Positions 1 to 8,878 of a DNA stretch of 24,521 nt are shown piece by piece (the first letter of the stretch is position 1; every line of letters begins with the position of its first letter). Under the pieces are notes generated by a model. That model saw only the letters and a list, made by a program, of their open reading frames with translations. It searched no databases and was not told the origin of the DNA. Made by a program: the position numbers and the translations under genes. Origin of the DNA: Folioceros fuciformis (Eukaryota; Anthocerotophyta; Anthocerotopsida; Anthocerotales); the NCBI GenBank assembly GCA_049999805.1, contig JBNGIO010005743.1:1-24521 (forward strand). The letters run 5' to 3'.

Positions 1-54
1 CCGATCCAGGTTGCTCGTGCGCTGAGAGTTAACGCACGACATGGATCGTCGCCA

Positions 55-66
55 GCTCTGATACCA
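55..66 (-). other. Retrotransposon primer-binding-site-like motif (initiator tRNA-Met type)
   Basis: Read on the minus strand this is TGGTATCAGAGC, the usual primer binding site of plant LTR retrotransposons primed by initiator methionine tRNA. The bases just before it in that orientation end in TGTCA, fitting the CA end of an LTR. This implies an LTR lying to the right (from 67) and an element body running leftward out of the window. I could not find the other LTR end. It may be an old fragment. Confidence 0.45.
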
Positions 67-349
67 TGACATGTTCGCGTGAGCGTAGAGAAGTGATTAG
101 ATTAGATTGAGCGTCACGGGACATGTCTTGTGGACTTGACTAGGCGACGGTTATTAATTGTAACCATCACCTAATCCTCTAACCTTAACCTGAACTAATA
201 AAAGGTAATTAAATATGACCTGTCAGCCATAAAGGCCTCACACACTCACACATTTTTAAGAATTCATTCATTATTCATCTTTCCTACCCTATTGATCCCG
301 TTCACGCTAATGAGGTAGGCCACTGTCCTATGAAGGTAAGTTGGCCTTT

Positions 350-624
350 AAGGGGGAGGTTGTAGGGTTATTAAAGCCCAATGTGTTTAGACTAATGTGT
401 TTAGTCTAAGATTAGTGTCTAGTTAAGTATCATTAGTTTAGTTTAGCTTAAGCTAATCTGTAGGAAGCTTCTTGTGCAGCTTCCTGTGGGCTTCTTGTGA
501 GGATTCCTAGGGAGCTCTTCTAGAGGGTATAGATACCCCCTTGAGCTCCCTTATAGTGTGACTCTATTGTGAGGGTGTGACCTCTGATTCTCCTCCTCCT
601 TGCCTCCTCCTCTCCTCTCCTTCA
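350..624 (+). repeat. Polypurine tract plus LTR-like sequence, plus orientation
   Basis: Positions 350-359 read AAGGGGGAGG and are followed at 361 by TGTAGGGTTATTAAAG, the typical polypurine-tract to LTR-start junction of plant LTR elements. Downstream lie a small inverted repeat (TTAGACTA/TAGTCTAA), short direct repeats around GCTTCTTGTG, a TATA-like GGTATAGATACC near 527, and a pyrimidine-rich stretch ending near TTCA at about 624. The layout fits U3, TATA box and R/U5 of an LTR reading rightward. No matching LTR is in the window and no clear target-site duplication flanks it, so the right end is a guess. Its orientation opposes both the primer-site motif at 55-66 and the gag-pol body to the right. 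Confidence 0.4.
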
Positions 625-682
625 CCATGTAGATCCTAGAGCGTTCCTTCAAACCCGCGGTGCCGCATGCGCCGGAAAAATA

Positions 683-2221
683 TTAGTTAGGGTTCTGGGT
701 GGGTCCCTCCACGGTCGTGAAAACAACTACCAATTGCGGAAACAGCAACCGCGGTCGTGGAGTGGGAACCAGAGTTGTAGTCCGTGGTAGCTGAGCTAAC
801 TGGGGGTAGTAGTAGTTGAGCTGGTAGGTAGTAGGGACGGTAGTAGGTGAGTCTTGACTTAGGTAAGGGTCAATAGTGATAGAAGTTAGCGTTCCTTGGC
901 ACAAATCATTCCCTTGGGAGCGAATCATACAACTACAACAACATAGAAGGTGAATGTGGACCTCATGGTGTCTCTGGACACAAGATTTCACTCCACACAT
1001 GCTCACATGGAAAGTGTGACACATATGCCAACCGGCTGGAAGATCGAGTGTGTAGGCGACATCATTGACCCTACCTACAATTTTGAAGGGGCTTGCAAAC
1101 TGATATGCCAACTTGTGTTTTTGCTGGAGTAGTGATGGATACCGGTGAGGACGGATGTGAAACCACACTAGCTGGTTGATGGCGTAAGAAATCTCCCGCT
1201 TGTGCTTATTGCTTGACTTTTTGGCGCGGTCTTGAGGTGATAGAAGATTATGTTTTGCTTTGTGCACTTTGTGCCATATGTCTTCAGCAACTTCGGCTGT
1301 GCTCCTCCATTTGGTGTCACTAGCTAGCCACAATCCGGGTGGTGGTGAATTCTCTTCGTATAACAACTTGAAGGGGGATACTCCTGCGACCACATGCTAG
1401 GAATTGTTATAGGCGTACTCGAGGAGACGTAGGAACTCTTCCCGCTTGCCTTGCTTGTCATGCGTGTAGTGTCTCAACATGTCTTCGAGCACTTGTATCT
1501 AACGTTCTGTCTGACCATCAGATTCGGGATGGCATGTGGAGGACAAACTCTGCCGGATGCCCAAAGTTTCGGTGAAAGCCCGCAAAACCCTATTGTGAAC
1601 TTAGGGTCATGGTCTTGAACAATGTTCTTAGGGCAGGGCAGCCGTGACGTCTAAAAATATCCTTGGTGAATAGGCTGTCCAACTTTAGAGCTGTGATGTT
1701 GGAATTCACCGAAATGAAGTGGGAGCATTTGGACAACCTGTCCATAACCACCTATATGCTGTCTTTCCTGTGTGTGTACGTGGGAGGGCTGTTACAAAAT
1801 CCATGGAGATGGATTGAAACCTTTCCTCTAGTACGTGCAAAGGTAACAATAGTCCTGGAGTTTTCTGATGTTCTGGCTTGAGTTGCTAGCATGATGCACA
1901 ACTTCTTACCCACTGGATGTAGTCCTTGCACAGGCCCTCCTAGTGGAAATGGGTTTTCACCCGTTCATAAGTCTTGTCAATGCCCTAGTGTCCACAAATG
2001 GGAGAATCATGCAAATCATGTAAGTTACCTCTTTGGATTTCCTTTAGGTGCTGTGGGATCACAAGTCGGCCCTTTCTATAGACACAAGGGTCCTTAAGCT
2101 GGTAAGTCTGCATCAAGGCCGTAGGTGTACCTCCTATTGTGTCTTGCACTAACCGCTGATAAATTTTCTGCAAGTGTAGATCCCACGGGATGGTTGCTCT
2201 AATAGTTCTGATGGTGTCCAA
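683..2221 (-). pseudogene. Ty3/gypsy integrase remnant
   Basis: From the right, the minus strand shows the HHCC zinc-finger region (LHDLHDSPICGH), then after stops and frame changes a core with SMDFVTALP (first catalytic Asp), a DHDPKF segment (second Asp) and HPESDGQTER (Glu region). Positions 683-1393 then stay open and encode the integrase C-terminus, with a GPY/F-like block (FASPFKIVGRVNDVAYTL) and a degraded counterpart of the usual HPVFHVS motif, followed by a low-complexity Pro/Thr/Tyr tail. At least six stops and two frame changes fall between 1393 and 1985, so no functional integrase is encoded. In intact elements this enzyme inserts the cDNA into host chromosomes. Confidence 0.85.
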
Positions 2222-3735
2222 CTAGGAGGACATGAATGTGAGGGCTCTCCTGTTGAGGGCATCAGCTACAGAGTTGGAGGAGCCAGTGACATACTTAATG
2301 ATAAAATTGAAATCAATTAAGTACTCTGACCATCTTCTCTGACGTGCATTCAAGTTGGGCTGGGTAAAGAAATGCTGTAGGGAGTGATGGTTAGTGTGTA
2401 CTGTGAATTTTTGTCCAAGCAAGTAGTGTCGCTAGACATTGAGTGCATGAACAATGGCAAGCATCTCCTTGTCATGAACTGGATAATTGACCTGTGCACC
2501 TTGAAGCTTGTGTGATTCATATGCAATCACCCATCCTTCCTGTGATAAGACAGCCCTAAGGGCAAGGTCTGACGCATCTGTGTGCACACTGTAGGTACCC
2601 TTGGGATCTGCCGTTGCTAAAACTAGTCCAGTGCTCAAAGTCTGTGTCAGTTGGATGAAGGCCTGTTGGGCTGTTGCATCCAAGTGCAAAGGCTTGCTAG
2701 GAGACAGCTTGAGAGCATCTGTCAGGGGTAAGGAATCTTACTAAACCCTTGGATGAACCGGCGGTAGAACCCTGTAAGTCCCAGGAATCCCTGGAGTTGG
2801 ATGATATCCGTGGGTAATGGCCATGCTATGACAACCGTGACCTTGCGTGGATCTATGCTAATCCCAGCCTTTGTGACTATGTGTCGTAAGTATTCTACTT
2901 TTTTGCGCATGAAGGTGCACTTGCTCCTCTTGGCTAACATGTGATGTTCCTTCAAAAGCAGCAGGATTGCCCTAACCAACTTGATGTGGTTTCTGGATTT
3001 GCAAAGTGGATCAAGATGTCATCAAGGAACACTTCTACGCCCTGCCCCAACAATGGTATGAGTGATGCAAGACATACTCAGGCCATTGTTGGGGCAGGGC
3101 CCCAAACAATAGGGTTGAGCACTGAAATGTTGCTGGTGCATTGGTGAGGCCCATGGGCATCACCACCATCCACTCATAATGGCCATGGTGGGTCCTGAAA
3201 GCTGTTTTGTGCTCATCACCTTCCTTGACACATATCTGGTAGAAGCCAAAACGTAAATCAATTTTGGTGAACCATGTAGAACAACGTAGCTGGTCAAGAA
3301 TTTCATCAATTCTAGGCATTTGGTACATGTTCTTTGCTGTGGCCTTGTTGAGGCCCCTGTAATCTATACAAGGCCTCCGTCCACCATCAGGCTTGGCAAC
3401 CAGCAATATTGGAGCTCGATAAGGTGAGACACATGGATGCACAAAACCCTGGGCTAAGAAGGCATCAACCTGTTTTTTGATTTATGCATTGGACGTCTAG
3501 GAGGAAGCTTTGTGGGATCGGCAAATAGATCACTAAATTCTATTAGCAGTGACTTCATTTCTTCAGGAAGTGCTTCTTCCTCTTGAGCCTGTTTCTCTGC
3601 TCGTGATTCTATTGTGCCTTCTAATGGGGTGACCTTTTTCAACTTTGCTATGTATAGAAAGTTGCCGTGGGAAGTTGCTTTATGTAATGCAGAGACAGCA
3701 AATAAATGCTTGTCTGGTATGTAGGTTTCTCCCAC
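2222..3735 (-). pseudogene. Ty3/gypsy reverse transcriptase and RNase H remnant
   Basis: Reverse transcriptase blocks are clear: [20 protein letters not shown], the [15 protein letters not shown] palm segment, [13 protein letters not shown], and on the far side of a stop the active-site block VFLDDILI (FLDD). After a frame change come the thumb/connection (FLGLTGFYRRFI) and RNase H (VHTDASDLALRAVL, then VHTNHHSLQHF and SNSVADALNRR). The segment 3454-3735 is the linker before the polymerase (EFSDLFADPTKLPPRRP). Stops and frame changes split it into at least five pieces. An 18-bp inverted repeat disrupts the stretch between ATFQ and the FLDD motif. Confidence 0.9.
3039..3100. repeat. Perfect 18-bp inverted repeat inside the reverse transcriptase
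   Basis: Positions 3039-3056 (GCCCTGCCCCAACAATGG) and 3083-3100 are exact reverse complements separated by 26 nt. In the minus-strand protein this falls between the ATFQ block and the catalytic FLDD block. The spacing there is about 12-15 residues longer than usual, and the ORF hits a TAG at the left arm. That suggests a local inverted duplication made after the element stopped being active, not a functional structure. Confidence 0.75.
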
Positions 3736-3783
3736 TAACTTGTACTACTGGTGGTCCACCCGCAAGTTGACCACATTGTTCAG

Positions 3784-4960
3784 CTAGTCAATCTGAAGGT
3801 GCTGGGAATGGGTAGCTAGCCAGGGTTTTCCCACTATCACATCGTGGACTAGGCTAGGCATCATAATCACTCTCAATTCTTCAGTGTATCCCCCTGGGAA
3901 AGTAAGCTGGACTTCTACCCACCTTTGTGAGCTAGTGTCTTTTCTGACTAACGTTGTCACAACTGTGGATAACTGATTGGAATCTTGGATGCGCAAGTCA
4001 GCCTTATGAGCTACAGCTTCATAGATGTAGTGATGACTAGCCCCATTGTCCAGAAGGGCTGTGATATTGATGCCCTCTAGCTGTACCTTGAATTTGAGGG
4101 GAACGTGATGCAGATTGTAGGCAGTCAACACACAACAACCATTGCAGGCCTTAGGGTTACCTGGCGGGTGGACTTCTTCTACGTCCTTGATGATGACTGA
4201 ATGATTGTTGCGGGTGTTGGGTGTGCTGCCGGTGTTGCTACTCCGTGTGGTGTTGCCCGTCTCCTTCAACCATGCAATGAACTCCTTGCGATGTAGACAG
4301 TTGCGAGAACCATGGTCAGTGCCTGTGTAGGTGAAGCACATTTTCTTGTCATTGTGTTCCTCGTTCTCCTCTACTGATAGGATTCTGAACACAAGCTTCT
4401 TGTTCACCACGATGGCAGTCTTCCCAAACTTCTGCTTCTGACCCGTGGCTGTCCCCAAGTGTTTATACTTGTTCAGGCCATAGTTCATGGCAGCTCGGAT
4501 CGCCTCTACCAAAGTCCCAGGATTTGTTTGGTTGACATCTGCCCGTAACTCAAATCGGAGTCTGTCAATGAACTTCTCTACCTTTTGCTCTTCGTCCAGT
4601 CTCGGCATATCTAGGGTAAGTTGGAGAAACTTGTGGCAGTATTCTTGCACATCGCCCTACTAATAAATCTTCCGGAACTAATGATACAATTCCTTTCTGT
4701 GATTGATAGGGAGGAACTGTTCCAGGAAGATTTGACAAAACACTTGCCATGAATACACTGGGGATTCCATTCCAAGGTCTACTTGTTTCTCTTGCTGTCG
4801 CCACCGGCGAAATGCATACCCGTCCAATGACATTACACAAAACTGGATCTTGTGGAGATCATCCTTCTCACTCGTAGCAAGGTACTTGTCCATCTAGTCA
4901 AGCCAGTCGTACACCCTTTGTGCCTCCTTGGCTTGGCTTGGTCGTCGAACGTCTTGATTT
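3784..4960 (-). pseudogene. Ty3/gypsy gag and protease remnant
   Basis: A single minus-strand frame interrupted by stops near 4890, 4676 and 4660 encodes a gag of the plant Retrotrans_gag type: DWLD, DDLHKIQFCVMSLDGYAFR, FLEQFLPINHRKELY, EYCHKFLQLTLDMPRLDEE, FIDRLRFELRADV and NPGTLVEAIRAAMNY. A degraded zinc knuckle follows (CFTYTGTDHGSRNC; normal spacing CX2CX4HX4C). The aspartic protease active site near 4040-4060 reads LLDNGASHHYI, so the usual D-S/T-G is D-N-G, a loss of the motif's conserved Ser/Thr. Gag would form the particle and protease would mature the polyprotein, but this copy cannot make either intact. Confidence 0.85.
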
Positions 4961-5077
4961 TTGGCTTGGCTTGGTTGTCCGAATGTCTTGATTTTTCGCT
5001 GGAGTTCTAATGTGGGTACCCGTCTAGTTTGTGGGTACCCCTCTAGCTTGGCTTGGTTGTCGAACGTCTTGATTTTT
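4930..5077 (+). repeat. Three imperfect copies of a ~33-bp direct repeat
   Basis: The unit GGCTTGGTTGTCGAACGTCT followed by TGATTTTT occurs at 4930-4962, 4963-4996 (one extra base) and 5045-5077. The first two copies are head to tail; the third lies after a spacer that contains GTGGGTACCC twice. The repeats straddle the 5' end of the gag remnant, so expansion probably happened where the element was truncated. Confidence 0.8.
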
Positions 5078-5094
5078 GATAGCCAAGCTAGAGG
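5040..5094. repeat. 14-bp perfect inverted repeat at the element's right edge
   Basis: CCTCTAGCTTGGCT (5040-5053) is the exact reverse complement of AGCCAAGCTAGAGG (5081-5094), with a 27-nt loop that contains most of the third direct-repeat copy. It marks the point where recognisable retroelement sequence ends. It resembles a rearrangement scar. It is too short to call a terminal inverted repeat of another transposon. Confidence 0.7.
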
Positions 5095-5319
5095 GACACA
5101 ACAACCAGATTTTGATATTTAAAAATCAGACTGACTTATCGTGATTTTTAGTTATTGACGGACTTCATGTGTATGTATTTCTTCTGGGTGGCAGCTAAAC
5201 TGCAAGATTAAGTTGGTAATGAAGAACTATGCTTGTTGCTGGTCACCCGGAATTTGGGAAGGCGTATGGCAGTAAGGTGAGGAGAGGACGCGGCGGATTC
5301 AGCCGTCTAGCAGGGGTTC

Positions 5320-6479
5320 ATGCGGCAAGAAGCACGAGGGATCTATGGTCCCATGGCAACGGAGCAGGCGCTGGAGCTCATGCTGTGCTTCGCGGAGCGC
5401 ACGGGAATTACCTCCGGCGCCCTTGCGCGGCGCTACCTGTGGACGGACGCGTTCGCGGTGTGCAATTTCTTGGCGCTGCAGCGTCAGGATCTGGCAACAC
5501 GGCTGGTTGCGCAGGTGCACTCCACTCTGAGATTCTTCCGGCCAGGGGACCATCCGTTGCGGCGAGGCCGGCTGAGCGGGCTGGACGAGGAGGAGGGAGA
5601 GGCACACCCGACCCGCGGAGGGCTGCGCATCGGGAAGCTGCTGCCGGAACGCGAGCGCGACGCCGCCCCCACCCTCGCCTGGAGTGGGAGCAGGATGGCC
5701 AGTACTTCCACTACCTCACCAAGTGGATGCACGCCCTGGACAAGCTCACCCGCGCCACGGGCGACCCGCGCTACACCGCTTGGGCGCGCGAGCTCATGGA
5801 GACCACGCACCGCGCCTTCCTCTACTCCGTCCCCGGCCGCGGCCGCGGCCGCCGCATGTACTGGAAGATGAGCGTCGACTTCTCCCGCCCCTTGGTGTCT
5901 TCCCAGGGCGCTCACGACCCGCTCGACGGATTCGTCACCTGCATCCAACTGGAGGACACTGCCGAAGCCCTGGGCCTCGACCCCGGGGGCGACGCCCATG
6001 GAATGGAAGTCGCCGCGCGCCGCGACTTCCATTCCATGCTATGCCACGACGCCATGGCCACCACCGACATGCTCGGCATCGGCGGCCTTCTTGCCGACAT
6101 CTCCCGTCTCCACCAGCTCCGGCGGGAGCTCCCTCTGCGGGACGCCATCTCCCGCTCGGCCGTGGCAAGCGTGAAGCTGGTGGCGGAGCGCGGCCGGGAT
6201 CTGGACTCTTCGGCCTCCCGCCGCCTCGCGTTCCGGGAGCTCGGGCTCGCCATCGGCATGGCTGCCGGGCAGGTCATGCAGGATCCTCCACCGGAATTCC
6301 GACACCTCATCCAAGGACGCTACGCCTCTCTCGGCCACAAGATTCAATCCTTCTGGCTCTGCCCCGACAACCGGAGCGACGACACCTACCTGGAGCACGA
6401 GGACATCAACGACGTGATGCTCGCCACCAGCCTCGCCCCGGACGGCTTCTTGCGCCTCGTCCCCTTACGCGAACTGTAG
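5320..6479 (+). CDS. Intronless bacterial-type protein, (alpha/alpha) barrel-like hydrolase/epimerase-like, one frameshift
   Basis: The protein is read in one frame from ATG 5320 (a second in-frame Met at 5353) to about 5670, then in the next frame to TAG 6477-6479; together about 385 residues. Motifs in order are ARRYLWTDAFAVCNF, LSGLDEEEGEAHPTRGGLRI, then after the frame change LEWEQDGQYFHYLTKWMHAL, MYWKMSVDFSRPLV, HDPLDGFVTCIQLE, LGIGGLLADI, RLAFRELGLAIGMAAG and EDINDVMLATSLAPDGFL. From memory these blocks match an uncharacterised bacterial family. The Trp/Tyr/His-rich helical pattern recalls six-hairpin glycosidase or N-acylglucosamine 2-epimerase-like folds, so the function is unproven. 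The gene has no introns and is visibly much richer in GC than its neighbours. The frame change lies in a C-rich run (GCCGCCCCCACCC, near 5670), where one missing base would restore continuity; it may be an assembly error or a true mutation. Confidence 0.65.
5997..6038. repeat. 16-bp perfect inverted repeat within the bacterial-like gene
   Basis: CATGGAATGGAAGTCG (5997-6012) and CGACTTCCATTCCATG (6023-6038) are exact reverse complements around a 10-nt GC-only loop. The arms encode GMEV and DFHSM in the protein, in a region between the HDPLDG and LGIGG blocks where a few residues look extra relative to the family as I remember it. It could be a strong mRNA hairpin or a local inverted duplication. 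Confidence 0.75.
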
Positions 6480-6648
6480 TCATACACGACAACAGAATAC
6501 GATGGATGAAACGTTCCCGTCACTTGTACAGGTGAGCAGCCCGGGAACTCATGTGTCTCGTTCGTTCGTGTCTGCTCATGACGCTGACGATGCCACTCAC
6601 TGTCTTTTCGGACAGGCCAACAGCACGAAAACGGCACACAGCAGCGAC

Positions 6649-6802
6649 GAAAGTTCTCGCCCCCTTCGCTCCACTTCGCCACGTACCCACGAATGCATTG
6701 CTGGTCGTCCGGTCGTCACGAGCCGCTGCTTCTATTGGGCCTTCCTCCTGCTTTGTAGGTTTCGCACGCCGGGTTCTAGAACCATGCCCGGAGCGTATAA
6801 AG
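6649..6802 (+). promoter_or_regulatory. Promoter of the GST gene: TATA box and heat-shock-element-like motifs
   Basis: TATAAAG at 6796-6802 lies about 150 bp before the GST start codon, which would place transcription start near 6830. Just upstream, the 12-bp palindrome GGTTCTAGAACC (6772-6783) contains TTCTAGAA, two inverted nGAAn units as in a heat shock element. A second pair, GAAAGTTC, is at 6649-6656. Stress-inducible plant GST promoters often carry such elements. Heat-shock-factor control is an inference from motifs only. Confidence 0.5.
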
Positions 6803-6950
6803 CATAGGGCATCCCGCCGTTAGTGCATCAGCATCTGTTTTCGATTCTTCCTCCCGCCACCTACTGCTCTTGCCGTCGTCCTTGGCTTTGCAAGACACTC
6901 GTTATCAGTCCCCTTTCATCGGCGCGCGTCCCTCAGCTACCAGCAGCACC

Positions 6951-7728
6951 ATGACGATCAAGGTTCACGGCTTTCCTCTGTCCACCGCTACCGCCACAGT
7001 GCTGGTTACTCTGTGGGAGAAGGAGGCAGATTTCGAGCTTGTCGCGGTGGATATGATTCATGGCGCTCACAAACAGCCGGAGCATCTGGCTCACCAGCCT
7101 TTCGGGCAAATCCCGTACCTTGAAGATGGAGACTACGAGATTTTTGGTGAGCAGAGTACTAGTGCTGTCGCGAGGAAACCTGTGCTTTGGGAAGCTTGGG
7201 GTTGGAATGTGGTTGCTTACTTTCTTATCTTGCGTCGCTGCCGTGTGGCTGGCAGAGTCCCGGGCTGTTGCCAAGTATGTAGCGGACAAGTTTGCAGGGC
7301 AGGGGACGGAGCTGTATCCCAAGGATCTCAAGTTGAGGGGGAAGGTTGACCAGTGGATCGAAGTGGAGGCTCACAATTACAGCAAGCCTGCCATCGCGAT
7401 CGCGTTGGAGAAGTATTACGCTCCCTTTTTCCACAAGAGGCCTGGAAACGAAGCTGTAGTGCAGGAGAATCTGAAGAAGCTGGAGGAGGTGTTGGACATC
7501 TACGAGGCTCATCTCGCCAAGCACAAGTACATTGCCGGGGACGACTTCTCCTTGGCTGATGTCACACACATCGTTCCTACCAACCACGTCCTGCGCGCCG
7601 TCCCGGATGTTGCCGAGCTCTACAAGGCCAGGCCCCATGTGCAGGCCTGGTGGGAAAACGTGACGTCCCGGCCCGCCTGGGAGAAGTATGTGGAGCTAGC
7701 CTCTCCTTACTTCCCCAAGCACCAGTAG
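6951..7728 (+). CDS. Glutathione S-transferase, phi class
   Basis: Two exons, 6951-7146 and 7256-7728, join across a 109-nt GT-AG intron (GGTGAG...GGCAG) into 222 residues, the normal GSTF length. The N-terminal thioredoxin fold starts VHGFPLSTAT, where Ser11 (or Thr12) is in the catalytic serine position of phi enzymes. QIPYLED carries the cis-proline and IF|ESRAVAKYVADKF the glutathione-binding Glu-Ser pair, split by the intron. The helical C-terminal domain contains the AGDDFSLADVTHI folding motif and ends SRPAWEKYVEL. The enzyme conjugates glutathione to electrophiles or reduces peroxides in the cytosol. ATG 6951 is chosen because MTIKVHG matches the usual start; an upstream in-frame extension to 6870 is not family-like. 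Seed-plant phi GSTs usually have a second intron nearer the start, which is absent here. Confidence 0.93.
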
Positions 7729-8878
7729 AGTACTTGCTGGATTGGTCCATTGGCGAATATGTGAAACTAGGGCTTTTAAGGTCTGGTTAGTCGCCCCCTT
7801 TGTACCTAATACACAGCCCATCGTGCGGGCCTTTCCCAAGTTCTGGCGGTTTTCAGACGTGATGCAGATGCTTTTGTCTCGTGCGGGATGCATCGTTTAT
7901 GTGACGAACTCGTTGTTCTCTGCACCGTGAACTACGTACCATGTGGAGCATCTCCTCAATTTAGCACTTAACCCCCGTGCATTGTATGTCGGGGGCAGAG
8001 TATGACAACAGATCAGCTGACCGTGTTTTGCGGCCAAAGGGAAGCTGCTTTGCTGTGCCGAGACTGCAGGGTGTCTTGTCGGTCTCATTTTCAAGACTCA
8101 TACCAGCGGTTATATCGCCATGGGAGGAAGTATGGTTAACTAGAGGGGGAAGCAAACCTTGGAAATGCTATAACCGCCACTTTCTTCTTCCCTGTCCAGG
8201 TTTTCCCGCCCCGCATGTTTCTCTCCCTTCTCCTTCTTCTTCTCCCTCCCATCTTGGCGACGACATCATCGCACTGTTTCTCGCACCGACCAAATGCCAC
8301 TCCTCTTCTGGTTGCCAATTTCGTTCGCAAGGCTCCTGAACGCCCTCGCGCAGCTACCACCTCAGCGACTCCGGCGTTTGGAGCCGATTTTGGCCGGGCT
8401 CGATGGTGCTGTGATGTGCCGAGAGGTGCCGACTTGTGCTGGCTGCCGCAGTTGGGGGCGAATGGACTGGGTAGGAAAGGTCTCCGCAGTACGTATGCTA
8501 ACTTAGTTGAGAGCTGCGGAGGTTGCGCCTTGGGAGGGCACCGAAATGTGGAGAATTCGGAGGTGGTAGCAATGTCCGAGTGATGGAGATGGGTTCCAGG
8601 CTTAGGGTTTGGGCCTAGCACGCACATGAGCTGGCTCTGTACCAGGGCTGGTTGCCAAATTGAGAGGCATGTGGAAATCCATTGAGTGGGGGCAACTGGT
8701 GGTTTGTCGCTCCAAGGGAGCCTGTGTGCTGTTGATATGGACTCACTGGATACCCCAGGCCCAAGCTGCTCCAGCTCCTCCTTGAGCTGGAACGCTTAGA
8801 ATTCCGTAAGGCAAGGCGCAGGTGCGATGGTTATTCCTCCCATTCCGCGCTAGGCACGATACAGGTGGTCTCAGCGGA
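7729..8878. other. Intergenic region between GST and SAS-6
   Basis: About 1.15 kb without a supportable gene. The first few hundred bases should contain the GST 3' UTR; no classical AATAAA is obvious. From about 8200 the sequence is pyrimidine-rich (CTCCTTCTTCTTCTCCC), typical of a plant promoter or 5' UTR, and leads toward SAS-6. Open frames on both strands at 8136-8627 have no recognisable motif and biased composition, so I did not call them. Confidence 0.6.

Larger units (their letters stand above)
683..5094 (-). mobile_element. Degenerate Ty3/gypsy LTR retrotransposon body (gag-pol)
   Basis: Read right to left, the domains appear in Ty3/gypsy order: gag, protease, reverse transcriptase, RNase H, integrase zinc finger and core, then a GPY/F-like C-terminal module. 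Integrase after RNase H separates it from Ty1/copia. Every domain carries in-frame stops or frame changes, so the copy is dead. I see no LTR at the right end, where sequence passes into short repeats (4930-5094) and then unique DNA. The left end abuts LTR-like sequence of the opposite orientation. It is therefore a truncated or rearranged copy rather than an intact insertion. Confidence 0.9.

Noticed and set aside
950-1132. Plus-strand ORFs within the retroelement
   Set aside because: They are complements of integrase coding sequence with no motif of their own.
5408-6398. Many long minus-strand and third-frame ORFs over the GC-rich gene
   Set aside because: High GC suppresses stop codons in all frames; only the two frames carrying the conserved motifs make sense.
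8136-8627. Long overlapping open frames on both strands upstream of SAS-6
   Set aside because: Composition is biased (poly-pyrimidine, Arg-rich on the minus strand), no family motif is visible, and the region fits a promoter or 5' UTR.
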